Below the pieces are notes generated by a model. It did no database searches, was not told the origin of the DNA, and saw only the letters and a list, made by a program, of their open reading frames with translations. A stretch of DNA of 64,000 nt from Micromonospora halophytica. GTDB lineage: Bacteria > Actinomycetota > Actinomycetes > Mycobacteriales > Micromonosporaceae. The DNA is taken from the NCBI RefSeq assembly GCF_900090245.1, contig NZ_FMDN01000018.1, positions 52,541-116,540 on the forward strand. The letters run 5' to 3'. The position numbers and the translations under genes are program-made. Positions 17,460 through 26,678 of the stretch are shown here, piece after piece. Position 1 is the stretch's first letter, and every line of letters starts with the position of its first letter.

Positions 17460-18560
17460 ATGCCCCGTACCTCCCTCCCACCCCACCGGCGGCTGCCGCT
17501 GCTGGTCACCTCCGACGGCGACCTCCTCGACGAACTGCTCCGGCTCGCTGCGGCCGGCGGCACCGAGGTCGAGCTGGCCGCCGACCCGGCCGCCGCCCGG
17601 GCGCGCTGGCTGCCCGCCCCGCTGGTGCTCGTCGGCCGTGACCAGGCGCAGGCGTGCCTGCGTGCCCGGCTGCCCCGGCGGCCGCGCACCGTGCTGGTCG
17701 GACGCGCCGGTGAACTGGACCCCAGCTGGGAGATCGCCGAGCTGATCGGCGCGGAACACGTCGCCACCCTTCCCGCCGCCGAACCCTGGCTGGTCGACCG
17801 GTTCATCGAGTGCGGGTCCGACCGTCCGGCCGGCGGGGCGGCGCGGACCGTCGCGGTGCTCGGCGGTCGGGGCGGCGCCGGGGCCAGCGTCCTCGCCGGT
17901 GGCCTCGCCGTCACCGCCGCCCGCGCCCGGCTGCACACCCTCCTCGTCGACGCCGACCCGCTCGGTGGCGGGCTCGACCTGGTGCTCGGCTGGGAGGAAC
18001 TCGACGGCCTCCGCTGGCCGGCGCTCACCGACGCCGACGGGCGGGTGGACGCCCCCGCGCTGGTTCGGGCCCTGCCCAGCCGGGGCGACCTGGTGGTGCT
18101 CTCGTGGGACCGGGGCGACCTGCTCGCCCTGCCCGCGCAGGCGATGGCTGCCACCATGGACGCCGCCCGCCGAGGGCGGGACTTCGTCGTGGTCGACGTG
18201 CCCCGTCAGCTCGACGCCGCCGCCGTCGTCGCGTTGCAGGCGGCCGACCAGGCGTATGTGGTCGTACCGGCCGAGCTGCGGGCCACCGCGTCGGCGGCCC
18301 GGGTGGTGGCCGCGGCGGCACCGCACTGCACGGCACTCGGGGTGATCGTGCGTGGCCCCGCCCCCGGCCGGCTGAAGGCCGTCGAGGTGGCTCGTGCCCT
18401 GGGCCTGCCGCTCGCCGGCACCCTCCGACCCGAACCGGCGCTGTGCCGGGGGCTCGAACGCGGTGAGGCGCCTGCGGCTGCCGGGCGTGGGCCGCTCGCG
18501 ACGCTCTGCCGACGCCTCGTCGGTGAACTGACCGGCCTGCCCGTGCCGGGTGCGGCGTGA
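17460..18560 (+). CDS. ssd: Septum-site-determining-like / CpaE-TadZ-like P-loop protein Ssd
   Basis: 366 aa. ATG at 17460 is preferred over GTG at 17457 because GGAGG lies five bases before it. N-terminal receiver-like half (about 1-125), then a MinD/ParA-type P-loop with deviant Walker A GGRGGAGASVLAGG (about 138; the signature Lys of ParA is absent), DADPLGGGLD (Walker A') and VVVDVPRQLD. The family includes mycobacterial Ssd (Rv3660c) and the TadZ/CpaE pilus localisers. As first gene of the tad operon it probably positions the pilus machine at the membrane. Confidence 0.85.
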   Translation: MPRTSLPPHRRLPLLVTSDGDLLDELLRLAAAGGTEVELAADPAAARARWLPAPLVLVGRDQAQACLRARLPRRPRTVLVGRAGELDPSWEIAELIGAEHVATLPAAEPWLVDRFIECGSDRPAGGAARTVAVLGGRGGAGASVLAGGLAVTAARARLHTLLVDADPLGGGLDLVLGWEELDGLRWPALTDADGRVDAPALVRALPSRGDLVVLSWDRGDLLALPAQAMAATMDAARRGRDFVVVDVPRQLDAAAVVALQAADQAYVVVPAELRATASAARVVAAAAPHCTALGVIVRGPAPGRLKAVEVARALGLPLAGTLRPEPALCRGLERGEAPAAAGRGPLATLCRRLVGELTGLPVPGAA

Positions 18561-19762
18561 GCGCCCGCCCCGAGGACCTGTCGGCCCGGGTCCGGCAGCG
18601 CATCGCCGGCTCGGCTGTCCCGGTCACCCCGGCCGCGATCGTCTCCGCCGTACGCGCCGAGCCCACCGCCGCCGTCCTCGGCGACACCGCTGTGCTGCGG
18701 ATGGCCGACCGGGTCCACGACGATCTCGTCGGCGCTGGGCCGCTCGCCCCGCTGCTGGCCGACCCGCAGGTCACCGACGTCCTGGTCAACGGCACGCGGG
18801 TCTGGGTGGACCGGGGCGAAGGGCTGCGCCAGGTGGCGGTGCCGCTCGGTTCCGTCGACGACGTACGACGGTTGGCGCAGCGGCTCACCGCAGCGGCCGG
18901 CCGCCGGTTGGACGACGGCTGCCCGTACGCCGACGCGCGGCTGCCCGACGGCACCCGGTTGCACGCCGTGCTGCCGCCGGTGGCGACCGACGGCCCCTAC
19001 CTGTCCCTGCGCACCTTCCGGCAGCGCCCGTTCACCCTCGACGAGCTGGTACGCCAGGGCACCGTGCCGCGCCCCGTCGCCCCGTTGCTGTCGGCGGTGG
19101 TGGCGGCCCGCCTCGCGTACCTGGTCACCGGGGGCACCGGATCCGGGAAGACCACCCTGCTCAACACCCTGCTCGGGCTGGTGCCGGCGACCGAGCGGAT
19201 CGTACTGGTGGAGGACGCCGCCGAGCTGCACCCGGTGCATCCGCACGTGGTGGGCCTCCAGGCGCGGACGGCCAACGTGGAGGGATCGGGCGTCGTCGGG
19301 CTGAGCGACCTGGTCCGGCAGGCGCTGCGGATGCGTCCCGACCGGCTGGTGGTGGGGGAATGCCGGGGCGCGGAGGTGGTGGACCTGCTCGCCGCGCTCA
19401 ACACGGGCCATGACGGCGGGGCGGGCACGCTGCACGCGAACACCCCGGCGGACGTACCGGCCCGGCTGGAGGCGCTCGGGCTGCTCGGTGGCCTGCCCCG
19501 TGCGGCACTGCACGCCCAGGTGGCGGCCGCGCTCCAGGTGCTGCTCCAGGTACGCCGTGGATCCCGAGGTCGGGTGCTGGAGTCGATCTGCCTCCTGCTC
19601 CCCGAAGGGCCCGAACGGCTGGTCACCGTGGTCCCGGTCTGGATCCGGGGGCGAGGGCTCGGGCTGGCCGGTCGGGCGCTCGCCACCCTGCTGCGGGATC
19701 GCGGCGTGGCGGTGCCGCCGATCCTCTGCGAACCGTGGCCGGGATCGGCGAGCCCGGCATGA
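18557..19762 (+). CDS. tadA: Tad secretion ATPase TadA/CpaF
   Basis: 401 aa; GTGA overlap with ssd. Hexameric secretion ATPase of the VirB11/CpaF type that powers Flp pilus assembly. N-terminal domain about 1-150 (DPQVTDVLVNG typical of CpaF), Walker A GGTGSGKTTLLN near residue 195, Asp box VLVEDAAEL, Walker B region RMRPDRLVVGECRG, and the His box TGHDGGAGTLHAN. All catalytic elements are intact. Confidence 0.93.
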   Translation: MSARPEDLSARVRQRIAGSAVPVTPAAIVSAVRAEPTAAVLGDTAVLRMADRVHDDLVGAGPLAPLLADPQVTDVLVNGTRVWVDRGEGLRQVAVPLGSVDDVRRLAQRLTAAAGRRLDDGCPYADARLPDGTRLHAVLPPVATDGPYLSLRTFRQRPFTLDELVRQGTVPRPVAPLLSAVVAARLAYLVTGGTGSGKTTLLNTLLGLVPATERIVLVEDAAELHPVHPHVVGLQARTANVEGSGVVGLSDLVRQALRMRPDRLVVGECRGAEVVDLLAALNTGHDGGAGTLHANTPADVPARLEALGLLGGLPRAALHAQVAAALQVLLQVRRGSRGRVLESICLLLPEGPERLVTVVPVWIRGRGLGLAGRALATLLRDRGVAVPPILCEPWPGSASPA

Positions 19763-20817
19763 CGTCCACGTTCTGGACCGTGGCGGCACTTCTGGCCGCC
19801 GCAGCGATGGTGGTCGCCTGGCCGGCACGCCGGATCCGACGTCGTCGCCGGGCGCTGCTCGGTGCCGGCGTGTCCGCTCTCCCCGCCCTGTCCGCCGCGC
19901 CGCCGTCGTCCGGTCCCGTCGCGCCGTCGTCCGCCGGAGCCGGGTCGCCACCGCTGTCCCGGTCGAGCAGCGACGGGCGATGCGTGGCGGCACCGGCCGC
20001 CCAGGACGTGCCGGCCGGTCCGCCCCGGTCGGGAGGCCGCCCACCGTCGCCCCGCCCACCTGGGCGGCGGGACTCTCGTCGCCCGCCGTGGCTGCCGGAG
20101 CCCGCACCGGCGGTCGGGCCGGCCCCGGCGTCCGGCCTCGCTCCGGCGGCCCGCCGTCGGGCGGGTGGCGAGATCACCCATCACCTGTCCGGCCCGGTGT
20201 CGACGGTCGTCTCAGGCTGGCGACTGTCGGCCCACCCTCGCCGAACGCTGCTCCTGGTGGGCGTGGTGGGCGCGGGCGTGGGCGGCGTCACCGCCGGCCC
20301 GGTCGCCGGGCTCCTGCTCGCCGGGTACGCGGCGCTGGGTGCCCGAGCGGTCCACCGGGGCCGGGCGGGGCGGCACGCCGCTCGGGAGCGCCGCCGCCGG
20401 TTGGACCAGCTCAGCGCCCTCGCCGCCGACCTGCGGGCCGGGCTGCCCGTCCCGGAGCCGGACGGCGACCCGGACCGACTCGGCCGGTTGACCCGGGCTG
20501 CCGTGCGGCTCGCCGACCGGACCGGCGCGCCCCTGGCGGAACTCCTCGAACGCGTCGAGGCCGACGCCCGGGCGTTCGACCGCGGGCTCGCCGCCGCCTC
20601 CGCGCAGGCCGCCGGCGCGCGGGCCACCGCGCTGCTGCTGGCAGCCCTCCCGCTCGGCGGGATCGGGCTCGGCTACGGCATCGGCGCCGACCCGCTGGCG
20701 GTGCTCCTGCACACCCCTGTCGGGGCGGTCAGCGCGGTGACCGCGATGGTTCTTCAGATCGCTGGTCTGCTCTGGACCGAGCGGCTGGGCCGGGTCCCGG
20801 ACGGGGACAGCGGATGA
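19759..20817 (+). CDS. tadB: Tad pilus inner-membrane platform protein TadB-like
   Basis: 352 aa, starting at an ATG that overlaps the tadA stop (ATGA). N-terminal membrane segment (TFWTVAALLAAAAMVVAW), about 110 residues of Pro/Ser-rich cytosolic linker unusual for TadB, then two or three C-terminal membrane segments (LLLVGVVGAGVGGVTAGPVAG; ALLLAALPLGGIGLGYGIGA). The type II secretion F-domain is divergent (LSALAADLRAGLPV ... LAELLERVEADARAFDRG). It forms the platform with TadC. Confidence 0.82.
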   Translation: MTSTFWTVAALLAAAAMVVAWPARRIRRRRRALLGAGVSALPALSAAPPSSGPVAPSSAGAGSPPLSRSSSDGRCVAAPAAQDVPAGPPRSGGRPPSPRPPGRRDSRRPPWLPEPAPAVGPAPASGLAPAARRRAGGEITHHLSGPVSTVVSGWRLSAHPRRTLLLVGVVGAGVGGVTAGPVAGLLLAGYAALGARAVHRGRAGRHAARERRRRLDQLSALAADLRAGLPVPEPDGDPDRLGRLTRAAVRLADRTGAPLAELLERVEADARAFDRGLAAASAQAAGARATALLLAALPLGGIGLGYGIGADPLAVLLHTPVGAVSAVTAMVLQIAGLLWTERLGRVPDGDSG

Positions 20818-21617
20818 GCCCGGCGGTCGCGGGTGTGTTGCTGGTCGTGGCGGCGCTGGTGGCGGCCGTACGCCCGGCGGCGTCCCCGCCGGCCCGGCGG
20901 CTGCGGATGCTGCCCGCCGGTACTCCGGGTGGGGTCGGCAACGCCGGGAGCGAAGCCGAACGTGCGGGGGCCACCGGTCCGGTCCCGGTGGAGGCGCCGG
21001 CCGGGCGGAGCCGACCGCCCTGGTGGCCCGACCCGGTACGCCTCGGCGCAGGGCTGGCCGGGCTGGCGGTCGCGGTGCTGCTCGGCGGTGTGCCGGGGTG
21101 TCTCGCCGGGGCGGTGACCGCGCTCGTGGCGGACCGGCTGCTGCGGCGGATCGAGCCCCGGGCCGCCCGCGCCCGCCGGCTGCGGGAGGCCGGCGACCTT
21201 CCGCTCGCCGCCGACCTGCTGGCCATGGCGCTACGGGCCGGGGCGCCGGTGGACCGATCGGTGCTGGCCGTCGCCGACGCGCTCGGCGGGCCACTGGCGG
21301 AACGTCTCGGCCGGGTCGGTCGGACGCTGCTGCTCGGCGGCGGTCCGGAGGAGGCCTGGGCGCACCTGGCCCCGGTGCCCGGTGCGGAGCGTCTCGTCGC
21401 TGCGGCGCTGCGTTCCTCGCGTAGCGGTGCCGCGCTCGCCGGTGCGCTGACCCGGGTCGCCGACGACCTGCGGGCCGACCGGTCCACCGCCGCCGAGGCG
21501 TCCGCCCGCCGGGCCGGGGTGCTCATCGTGCTGCCGCTGGGGCTCTGCTTCCTGCCGGCCTTCATTCTCGCCGGTCTGGTGCCGGTGATCGTCGCCGTCC
21601 TCGGCGACGTGCTCTGA
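20814..21617 (+). CDS. tadC: Tad pilus inner-membrane platform protein TadC-like
   Basis: 267 aa, ATGA overlap with tadB. An N-terminal membrane segment is followed by a linker, a hydrophobic stretch (about 80-105), and a T2SSF helical domain with LPLAADLLAMALRAGAPVD, a typical F-domain signature. The protein ends in a strongly hydrophobic segment (VLIVLPLGLCFLPAFILAG). Partner of TadB in the inner-membrane platform. Confidence 0.85.
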   Translation: MSPAVAGVLLVVAALVAAVRPAASPPARRLRMLPAGTPGGVGNAGSEAERAGATGPVPVEAPAGRSRPPWWPDPVRLGAGLAGLAVAVLLGGVPGCLAGAVTALVADRLLRRIEPRAARARRLREAGDLPLAADLLAMALRAGAPVDRSVLAVADALGGPLAERLGRVGRTLLLGGGPEEAWAHLAPVPGAERLVAAALRSSRSGAALAGALTRVADDLRADRSTAAEASARRAGVLIVLPLGLCFLPAFILAGLVPVIVAVLGDVL

Positions 21618-21640
21618 CAACCATCGAGAAGGGACACACA

Positions 21641-21820
21641 GTGCGCAGACTCCGTACCCGAATCCGCACCCGGCTGCGTGGGGACGCCGGGATGAACACG
21701 GCCGAGTACGCCGTCGGCACCCTCGCCGCGGTGGCCTTCGCCGGCATCCTGCTCAAGGTGCTCACCTCCGGCAACGTCCAGTCCGCGTTGACCGCGGTGA
21801 TCGACCGGGCCCTCAAGTGA
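21641..21820 (+). CDS. Flp-type pilin (DUF4244-like), 59 aa
   Basis: Small gene between tadC and the TadE-like gene. GTG at 21641 has GAAGGGAC upstream. The basic leader (VRRLRTRIRTRLRGDAG) is followed by MNTAEYAVGTLAAVAFAGIL. Cleavage after the Gly would give a mature protein with Glu at +5, the type IV pilin signature, followed by a hydrophobic assembly helix. It corresponds to the DUF4244 proteins of actinobacterial tad loci (Rv3656c type) and is the likely major pilin. No prepilin peptidase gene is seen in this window. Confidence 0.88.
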   Translation: MRRLRTRIRTRLRGDAGMNTAEYAVGTLAAVAFAGILLKVLTSGNVQSALTAVIDRALK

Positions 21821-22185
21821 GCCCGCGCCGGCGGGCCGGCCGTGACCGGGGCTCGTTCACCGCCGAACTGGCGGCCGGCCTGCCGGCGCTGCTCCTGCTC
21901 CTGCTGACCGGTGTGACCGCGGTCGACGCGGTCACCACGAGGGCCGCCTGTCTGGACGCGGCCCGGGAAGCGGCGCTGGCCACCGCCCGGGGCGCGGACG
22001 GCGTGGCGGCCGGTACGCGGATCGCCCCGTCCGCCGCGACGGTCTCGGTGTCGGTCGAGGGGGACCGGGCCACCGCGACGGTCCGAGCCCCGGTACGCGC
22101 CCTCGGTGCCCGGCTGCCCCGGCTCACCGTCGAGGTCACCGCGGTGGCCGCCGTCGAACCGGGATCCCCGGGGGCCGAGCCGTGA
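21817..22185 (+). CDS. TadE-like minor pilin
   Basis: 122 aa; the GTG start overlaps the pilin stop (GTGA). Basic leader then GSFTAELAAGLPALLLLLLTG: cleavage after Gly puts Glu at +5, so it is a pseudopilin. The C-terminal part is a small beta-rich extracellular domain (about 65-122). TadE proteins are minor components of Flp pili. Confidence 0.88.
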   Translation: MSPRRRAGRDRGSFTAELAAGLPALLLLLLTGVTAVDAVTTRAACLDAAREAALATARGADGVAAGTRIAPSAATVSVSVEGDRATATVRAPVRALGARLPRLTVEVTAVAAVEPGSPGAEP

Positions 22186-22646
22186 CGGTGGATCACTCCG
22201 GGCGTCCGGTGGGGGACCGCTCCGGCGGGGTCTCGCCGGCCGGCTGCCGTGGGCGTCTGTCGAGGTCACCGTGCCCGGGGTGGGCCCGGGTCGACCGGTG
22301 TCGTGCCGACCGGGGCGGTGCGACGGTGTGCCTGCTCGTCGTCGGTCTGGTGTTCGTGCTGGTGGGCGTCTTCGGCGCGGCGATCGGCAGTGCCCGGGTG
22401 GCGCGGCACCAGGCCCGGGTCGGTGCCGACTTCGCGGCGCTCGCCGCGGCGGGGCAGGCGCTGCGTGGTGACGCGTCGGCCTGTGCTGCGGCGGGTGAGC
22501 TGGCCTCCGCCAACGGGGCCCGGCTGACCGGGTGCCGGCTGGACGGGCTCGACGCGCTGGTGACGGTGCAGGTGCCGGTGACGCCGCTGCCGGGGTTCCA
22601 CCGGACGGCCACCGCCACCGCCCGCGCCGGTCCGATCCGTGACTGA
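22182..22646 (+). CDS. TadE/TadG-like protein, Rv3654c type
   Basis: 154 aa; GTGA overlap. About 45 basic residues, then GGATVCLLVVGLVFVLVGVFG and a helical segment VARHQARVGADFAALAAAGQ, the arrangement of the helicase/secretion-neighbourhood TadE-like family. Unlike its two upstream neighbours it lacks Glu at +5 of the predicted cleavage site. Two Cys (SACAAAG, LTGCRLDG) could form a disulfide outside the cell. Last gene of the tad operon. Confidence 0.8.
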   Translation: MTVDHSGRPVGDRSGGVSPAGCRGRLSRSPCPGWARVDRCRADRGGATVCLLVVGLVFVLVGVFGAAIGSARVARHQARVGADFAALAAAGQALRGDASACAAAGELASANGARLTGCRLDGLDALVTVQVPVTPLPGFHRTATATARAGPIRD

Positions 22647-22710
22647 CCGTGCCCGGACCGTGCGGCCGGGACCGTGCGGCCGGGACCGTGTCGCCGGGAC
22701 CGTGCGGTCC
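22645..22710 (+). repeat. 14-bp tandem repeat after tad operon
   Basis: About 4.5 units of GACCGTGCGGCCGG (22656-22669 and 22670-22683 are perfect, 22684-22697 differs at two bases), starting just inside the last TadE-like stop. It may be a slippage-prone 3' element. No hairpin terminator is obvious. Confidence 0.75.
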
Positions 22711-22844
22711 AGGCTGGCGGTCGGAGTCGGCGCGGTCGAGGCCGGCGCGGCCGGGCCGATCGCCCGGGTCCCCACTCCCGGCGGGCTGCGGAAGGGCCGG
22801 CCGGGGTGCGGGTCGTACGGCACACACCCCAGCCGGCGGGTGGG

Positions 22845-23423
22845 TCAGCGGCCCTGGAGCGCGTCCAGGCCGATCGCCATCGCGATCACCAGACGGCGGT
22901 CGATCTGCGGGTTCTGCACCTCGACGACGTACCGGTCGCGCAGGCCCCACTTCTTGATCACCGAGAAGACCGGCTGGCCGCCGGCGACGAAGTCGAAGTG
23001 GTACGGCAGCCAGGAGAGCGAGTCGACGAACCGGCGCAGCAGCGCCACCGGCATGCTCCGCTCCTGACCGGTGACCTGCGGCAGGCCGGGCTGCTCGACG
23101 TGCCAGGTGGAGCGCAGCAGCGACTGGGCGAAGTCCTTGCGGAACAGCCCGATCGGGGTGCCGGCGTGGTCGGTGACGTCGTAGGTGGCGCCGAGGTCGA
23201 GCCGCTGCCGGGCCTTGAAGCCGAGCAGGGGCTGCTGCTTGGAGTCGTCGGTGTAGATGGTCACCTGCTCCTTGAAGGCGAGCCGCTTCTGCTGCGCGAA
23301 CGCCAGCAGCTCCCCCTCGGCGCCGTCCGGCGCCACCGCGTGGACCTCGTACTGGTTGACCATCATCCGGATCCGCTGCCGGATGTGGAACTGGTGCTGG
23401 GTCTGCAAACTGTCGAGCTGCAT
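22845..23423 (-). CDS. LURP-one-related/scramblase-like protein
   Basis: 192 aa. ATG at 23423 with GGAGGAGA upstream. The sequence is a beta-barrel-type pattern (IRQRIRMMVNQYEVHAV, DDSKQQPLLGFKARQRLDLG, VFSVIKKWGLRDRYVVEV, PQIDRRLVIAMAIGLDAL), typical of the LURP-one/Tubby-C superfamily: an incomplete barrel followed by a hydrophobic C-terminal helix. Bacterial members have no settled function; membrane phospholipid binding is suspected from fold. It is convergent with the tad operon. Confidence 0.82.
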   Translation of the reverse strand: MQLDSLQTQHQFHIRQRIRMMVNQYEVHAVAPDGAEGELLAFAQQKRLAFKEQVTIYTDDSKQQPLLGFKARQRLDLGATYDVTDHAGTPIGLFRKDFAQSLLRSTWHVEQPGLPQVTGQERSMPVALLRRFVDSLSWLPYHFDFVAGGQPVFSVIKKWGLRDRYVVEVQNPQIDRRLVIAMAIGLDALQGR

Positions 23424-23470
23424 GAAGATCTCCTCCGAAGTGTGCGCCGGAGTCTCGCACAACCCGCCGG

Positions 23471-23677
23471 TCAACGCCCTCCCTCGAGGGTCGACTTCAT
23501 CGCCCAGGTGTTCAGCACCTGGTGGATGCTGCGCAGTCGCTCGTTGATCTGGTCCAGTCGTTCCGCCTGCGCGAGGGTGGCCAATGCGGAGCCCAGGGCG
23601 ATCTGCTGGTCGGGGGTGAGTTTGTCCTGGTCGATCGTGTAGAGCAGGTCGACGGTCTCGGCGATCGTGTCGGCCAC
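23471..23677 (-). CDS. Small conserved-looking protein, 68 aa
   Basis: GTG at 23677 has GAGGAGGAG upstream, a strong SD. The product is helical and acidic (ADTIAETVDLLYTIDQDKL, then LATLAQAERLDQINERLRSI), suggesting a two-helix coiled-coil protein. It lies 47 bases upstream of the LURP-one gene in the same direction, so they probably form a unit. Family not recognised. Confidence 0.7.
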   Translation of the reverse strand: MADTIAETVDLLYTIDQDKLTPDQQIALGSALATLAQAERLDQINERLRSIHQVLNTWAMKSTLEGGR

Positions 23678-24028
23678 GGCTCCTCCTCGACAAGAAGAAC
23701 GGCAGGGTCAGCTGGTCGGTCGGGTGCCTCCGAACCGGCCAGGCCGATGATGGAAGCGCTCCCATAGGCTCTTTTGCCCACCTGCCGCGTCGCTCATGCA
23801 CACCTTCCGCCACCCGGTCCGACGGACGCGAGGCACACCGCTGCGGGGCGATCGCCGTATCCCGACTGACGAACGCCGCTCCTCGCCCAGACGACGCCGC
23901 TCCGGCGAGTCACGGTGCCACGGCTGTCCGGCGGACTACTGCGAGGGCAGGCCGTCGCGGCCAGCGGGCCAGCGCGTCGCGCAGACCTCACCGCTGCGGC
24001 GTGCCGCAGGGCCACGGCCGCCCGGCGG
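23678..24028. other. Intergenic region, 351 bases
   Basis: Between the 68-aa gene and the end of the helicase gene. Apart from the SD and presumed promoter of the 68-aa gene near 23700-23780, no feature was found; open frames here have no start signals. Confidence 0.5.
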
Positions 24029-26617
24029 CTACTGCCCCACCTGGCGGGGCACCGTCGGCCCCGAGCCACTGGTCACGTCACGACCCGGGTCGCCGGTCGG
24101 CGCCGACCCGCCGGCCGCTGCCCCGGTCGCCGCAGACCCCGCCACCACGGCACCTTCCGGTGCCGCCCCGTGTGTGGCGTCGCCGGCCGGCGACGCCACC
24201 GCTGCCGGCTCGTCCTCGGACGGTGCGGGGAGGTTGGTGAGCACCACGTCGAGGACCCGGACGGCGTCCGGCTTGGACAGCGGGTTGTTGCCGTTGCCGC
24301 ACTTCGGGGACTGCACGCAGGACGGGCAGCCGGACTCGCAGCCGCATTCGGCGATCGCGTCCCGGGTGGCGCGCAGCCAGGCCGCCGCCGTCGCGTACGC
24401 GCGCTCGGCGAAGCCCGCGCCGCCGGGGTGGCCGTCGTAGACGAAGACGGTCGGCGCCTCGGTGTCCGGGTGCACGGCCGTCGAAAGGCCCCCGATGTCC
24501 CAGCGGTCGCAGGTCGCCATCAGCGGCAGCAGCCCGATCGCGGCGTGTTCGGCGGCGTGCAGCGCGCCCGGGATGTCGGCCGCCTCGACGCCGGCGAGGG
24601 CCAGCGACCGCGGTGACACGGTGAACCAGACCGCGACGGTGCGCAGTTCCCGGGCGGGCAGGTCCAGCGGCCGGGTGTCGATGACCTCGCCGGAGGCGAT
24701 CCGCCGGCGCTGGTACGACACCACCTGGCTGGTCACGTCGACCTCGCCGAGGAAGAGTCCGACCGGCCCGGCGTCCACGTACGACCGGACCGACGCCACG
24801 GAGAGGGAGGTGACGTCCCGGGCGTGGGTGGACCAGTCCGGCTCCTCGGCGTGCACCAGTGCGCAGCCGTCGGCCAGGTCGAGCGAGTCGACCACGTACG
24901 AGACGCCCTGGTGCAGGTAGACCGCGCCGGGGTGGATGAGGAAGTGCGACGAGCCGCCGTCCACGGTGCCGAGCAGTCGCCCGGTGGCCGCCTCGACCAC
25001 GCAGACCGGGGTGCCGTCCTCGCCGCGCAGGTCGACCTCGGGCCGCTCCCGGTGCCGCCAGTACCAGCCGGTCGGGCGCTGTCGCAGGGCGCCCGCCTCG
25101 ACCAGCGAGTCCACCGCCTCTTTCGCGCCGTCGCCGAAGAGTTCCAGGTCGGCGGGGGTGAGCGGGGCCTCGGACGCGGCGCAGGCGAGCTGCGGGGCGA
25201 GCACGTACGGGTTGGCCGGGTCGAGCACGGTCGCCTCGACGGGCCGCCCGAACAGCGCCTCGGGGTGGTGCACAAGGTAGGTGTCTAGCGGGTCGTCCCG
25301 GGCGACCAGCACGGCGAGGGCCTCGTCGCCGGAGCGGCCGGCCCGGCCGGCCTGCTGCCAGAGCGAGGCCCGGGTGCCGGGCCAGCCGCAGATCAGCACC
25401 GCGTCCAGTCCGACCAGGTCGACGCCGAGTTCCAGCGCGTTGGTGGAGGCCAGGCCGAGCAGTTCCCCGTGCAGCAGCGCGCGTTCCAGTTCCCGCCGCT
25501 CCTCGCGCAGGTAGCCGGCGCGGTAGGCGGCCACCCGGTCGCCCAGCCCCGGCACCGCCTCGTCGAGCGCCCGCCGGGCGTTGGCGGCCACCACCTCGGC
25601 GCCGCGCCGGGAGCGGACGAAGGCGAGCGTGCGTACCCCCTCGGCGACCGTGTCGGCGAGCAGGTCGGCGGTCTCCCGCAGCGCCGACCGGCGGACCTGG
25701 CGGAGGTCGGCGTCGGTGCCGGACGCGTCGGAGGAGGGCAGCAGCGGTGGCTCCCAGAGCGCGAAGGTCACCCCGCCGCGCGGCGAGGTGTCCTCGGTGA
25801 CGGCGGTGACGGGCAGGCCGGTGAGCCGGCCGGCCGCCGTCGCCGGGTCACCCGACGTCGCCGAGGCCAGGATGAAGGTCGGGGCCCGGCGCGAGCCGGC
25901 GAGTGCGGCAGAGGAGGTACGGCCCGGACTTCCGCTGAGTCTGCGCAGCCGGCGCAGCACATGCGCGACGTGGGAGCCGAAGACGCCCCGGTAGGTGTGG
26001 CACTCGTCGACGACCACGTACGCCAGCCGGCGCAGGAAGCCGGACCAGTGCGCGTGCCCGGGGAGGATGCCGTGGTGCAGCATGTCCGGGTTGGTCAGCA
26101 CGAACCGGGAGTGCCGGCGGATCCACTCCCGCTCGGTGCGTGGGGTGTCCCCGTCGTAGGTGGCGGGGCGTACCCCGTCGAGTTCCAGGCCGGCGACGGC
26201 GCGTAGCTGGTCGGCGGCGAGCGCCTTGGTCGGTGCCAGGTAGAGCACGGTGGCCCGGGGGTCGGCGAGCAGCGTGGACAGGGCCGGGAGCTGGTACGCC
26301 AGGGACTTGCCGGACGCCGTCCCGGTGGCCACCACCACGTGCTTTCCGGCGTACGCCAGCTCGGCGGCCTCGGCCTGGTGCCGCCAGGGGGCGACGACGC
26401 CGCGCCCGGCGAGCGCCACCCGCAGCTCCTCGGGGGCCCACCCGGGCCATCCGGCGGGCTGCCCGGGGCGGGCCGGCACCCGCTGCACGTGGGTCACCGG
26501 GTCGATGCCGTGGTGGCGGGCGCGCAGCCGGCGCAGCAGGTCGCCGGGCGCCGCCGTCAGCGGTCGACCGGAGCCCGGACCTGCGGATACGGTGGCTGCG
26601 GGGTTCACGTCCTGCAC
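24029..26617 (-). CDS. DEAD/DEAH-box helicase with DUF1998 zinc module
   Basis: 862 aa; GTG start at 26617. Superfamily 2 helicase: motif I ATGTASGKSLAYQLP (about 95), Ia LAPTKALAADQ, motif II VVVDECHTYRG, motif III ASATSGDP, helicase C-domain with TNALELGVDLVGLD and QQAGRAGRSG (motif VI). The C-terminal DUF1998 has a four-Cys cluster (AECGCESGCPSCVQSPKCG) near residue 775, then an 80-residue low-complexity tail. Orthologues (Rv3649, SCO3550 type; MrfA-like) sit beside bldG. A DNA-repair helicase role is likely from family knowledge of MrfA. Confidence 0.93.
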   Translation of the reverse strand: MQDVNPAATVSAGPGSGRPLTAAPGDLLRRLRARHHGIDPVTHVQRVPARPGQPAGWPGWAPEELRVALAGRGVVAPWRHQAEAAELAYAGKHVVVATGTASGKSLAYQLPALSTLLADPRATVLYLAPTKALAADQLRAVAGLELDGVRPATYDGDTPRTEREWIRRHSRFVLTNPDMLHHGILPGHAHWSGFLRRLAYVVVDECHTYRGVFGSHVAHVLRRLRRLSGSPGRTSSAALAGSRRAPTFILASATSGDPATAAGRLTGLPVTAVTEDTSPRGGVTFALWEPPLLPSSDASGTDADLRQVRRSALRETADLLADTVAEGVRTLAFVRSRRGAEVVAANARRALDEAVPGLGDRVAAYRAGYLREERRELERALLHGELLGLASTNALELGVDLVGLDAVLICGWPGTRASLWQQAGRAGRSGDEALAVLVARDDPLDTYLVHHPEALFGRPVEATVLDPANPYVLAPQLACAASEAPLTPADLELFGDGAKEAVDSLVEAGALRQRPTGWYWRHRERPEVDLRGEDGTPVCVVEAATGRLLGTVDGGSSHFLIHPGAVYLHQGVSYVVDSLDLADGCALVHAEEPDWSTHARDVTSLSVASVRSYVDAGPVGLFLGEVDVTSQVVSYQRRRIASGEVIDTRPLDLPARELRTVAVWFTVSPRSLALAGVEAADIPGALHAAEHAAIGLLPLMATCDRWDIGGLSTAVHPDTEAPTVFVYDGHPGGAGFAERAYATAAAWLRATRDAIAECGCESGCPSCVQSPKCGNGNNPLSKPDAVRVLDVVLTNLPAPSEDEPAAVASPAGDATHGAAPEGAVVAGSAATGAAAGGSAPTGDPGRDVTSGSGPTVPRQVGQ

Positions 26618-26678
26618 TTTCGCACTGGTGTTCGGGTGGTGAACGACCGGGGGCGTGGGTAAGGAGGAGCCGCCGCCG

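Noticed and set aside
22645-22710. Tandem 14-mers considered as a CRISPR-like array
   Set aside because: No spacers and units far too short; simple tandem repeat.
23796-24440. 214-codon plus-strand frame over the helicase 3' end
   Set aside because: Antisense to the DUF1998 region with biased composition and no start signal.
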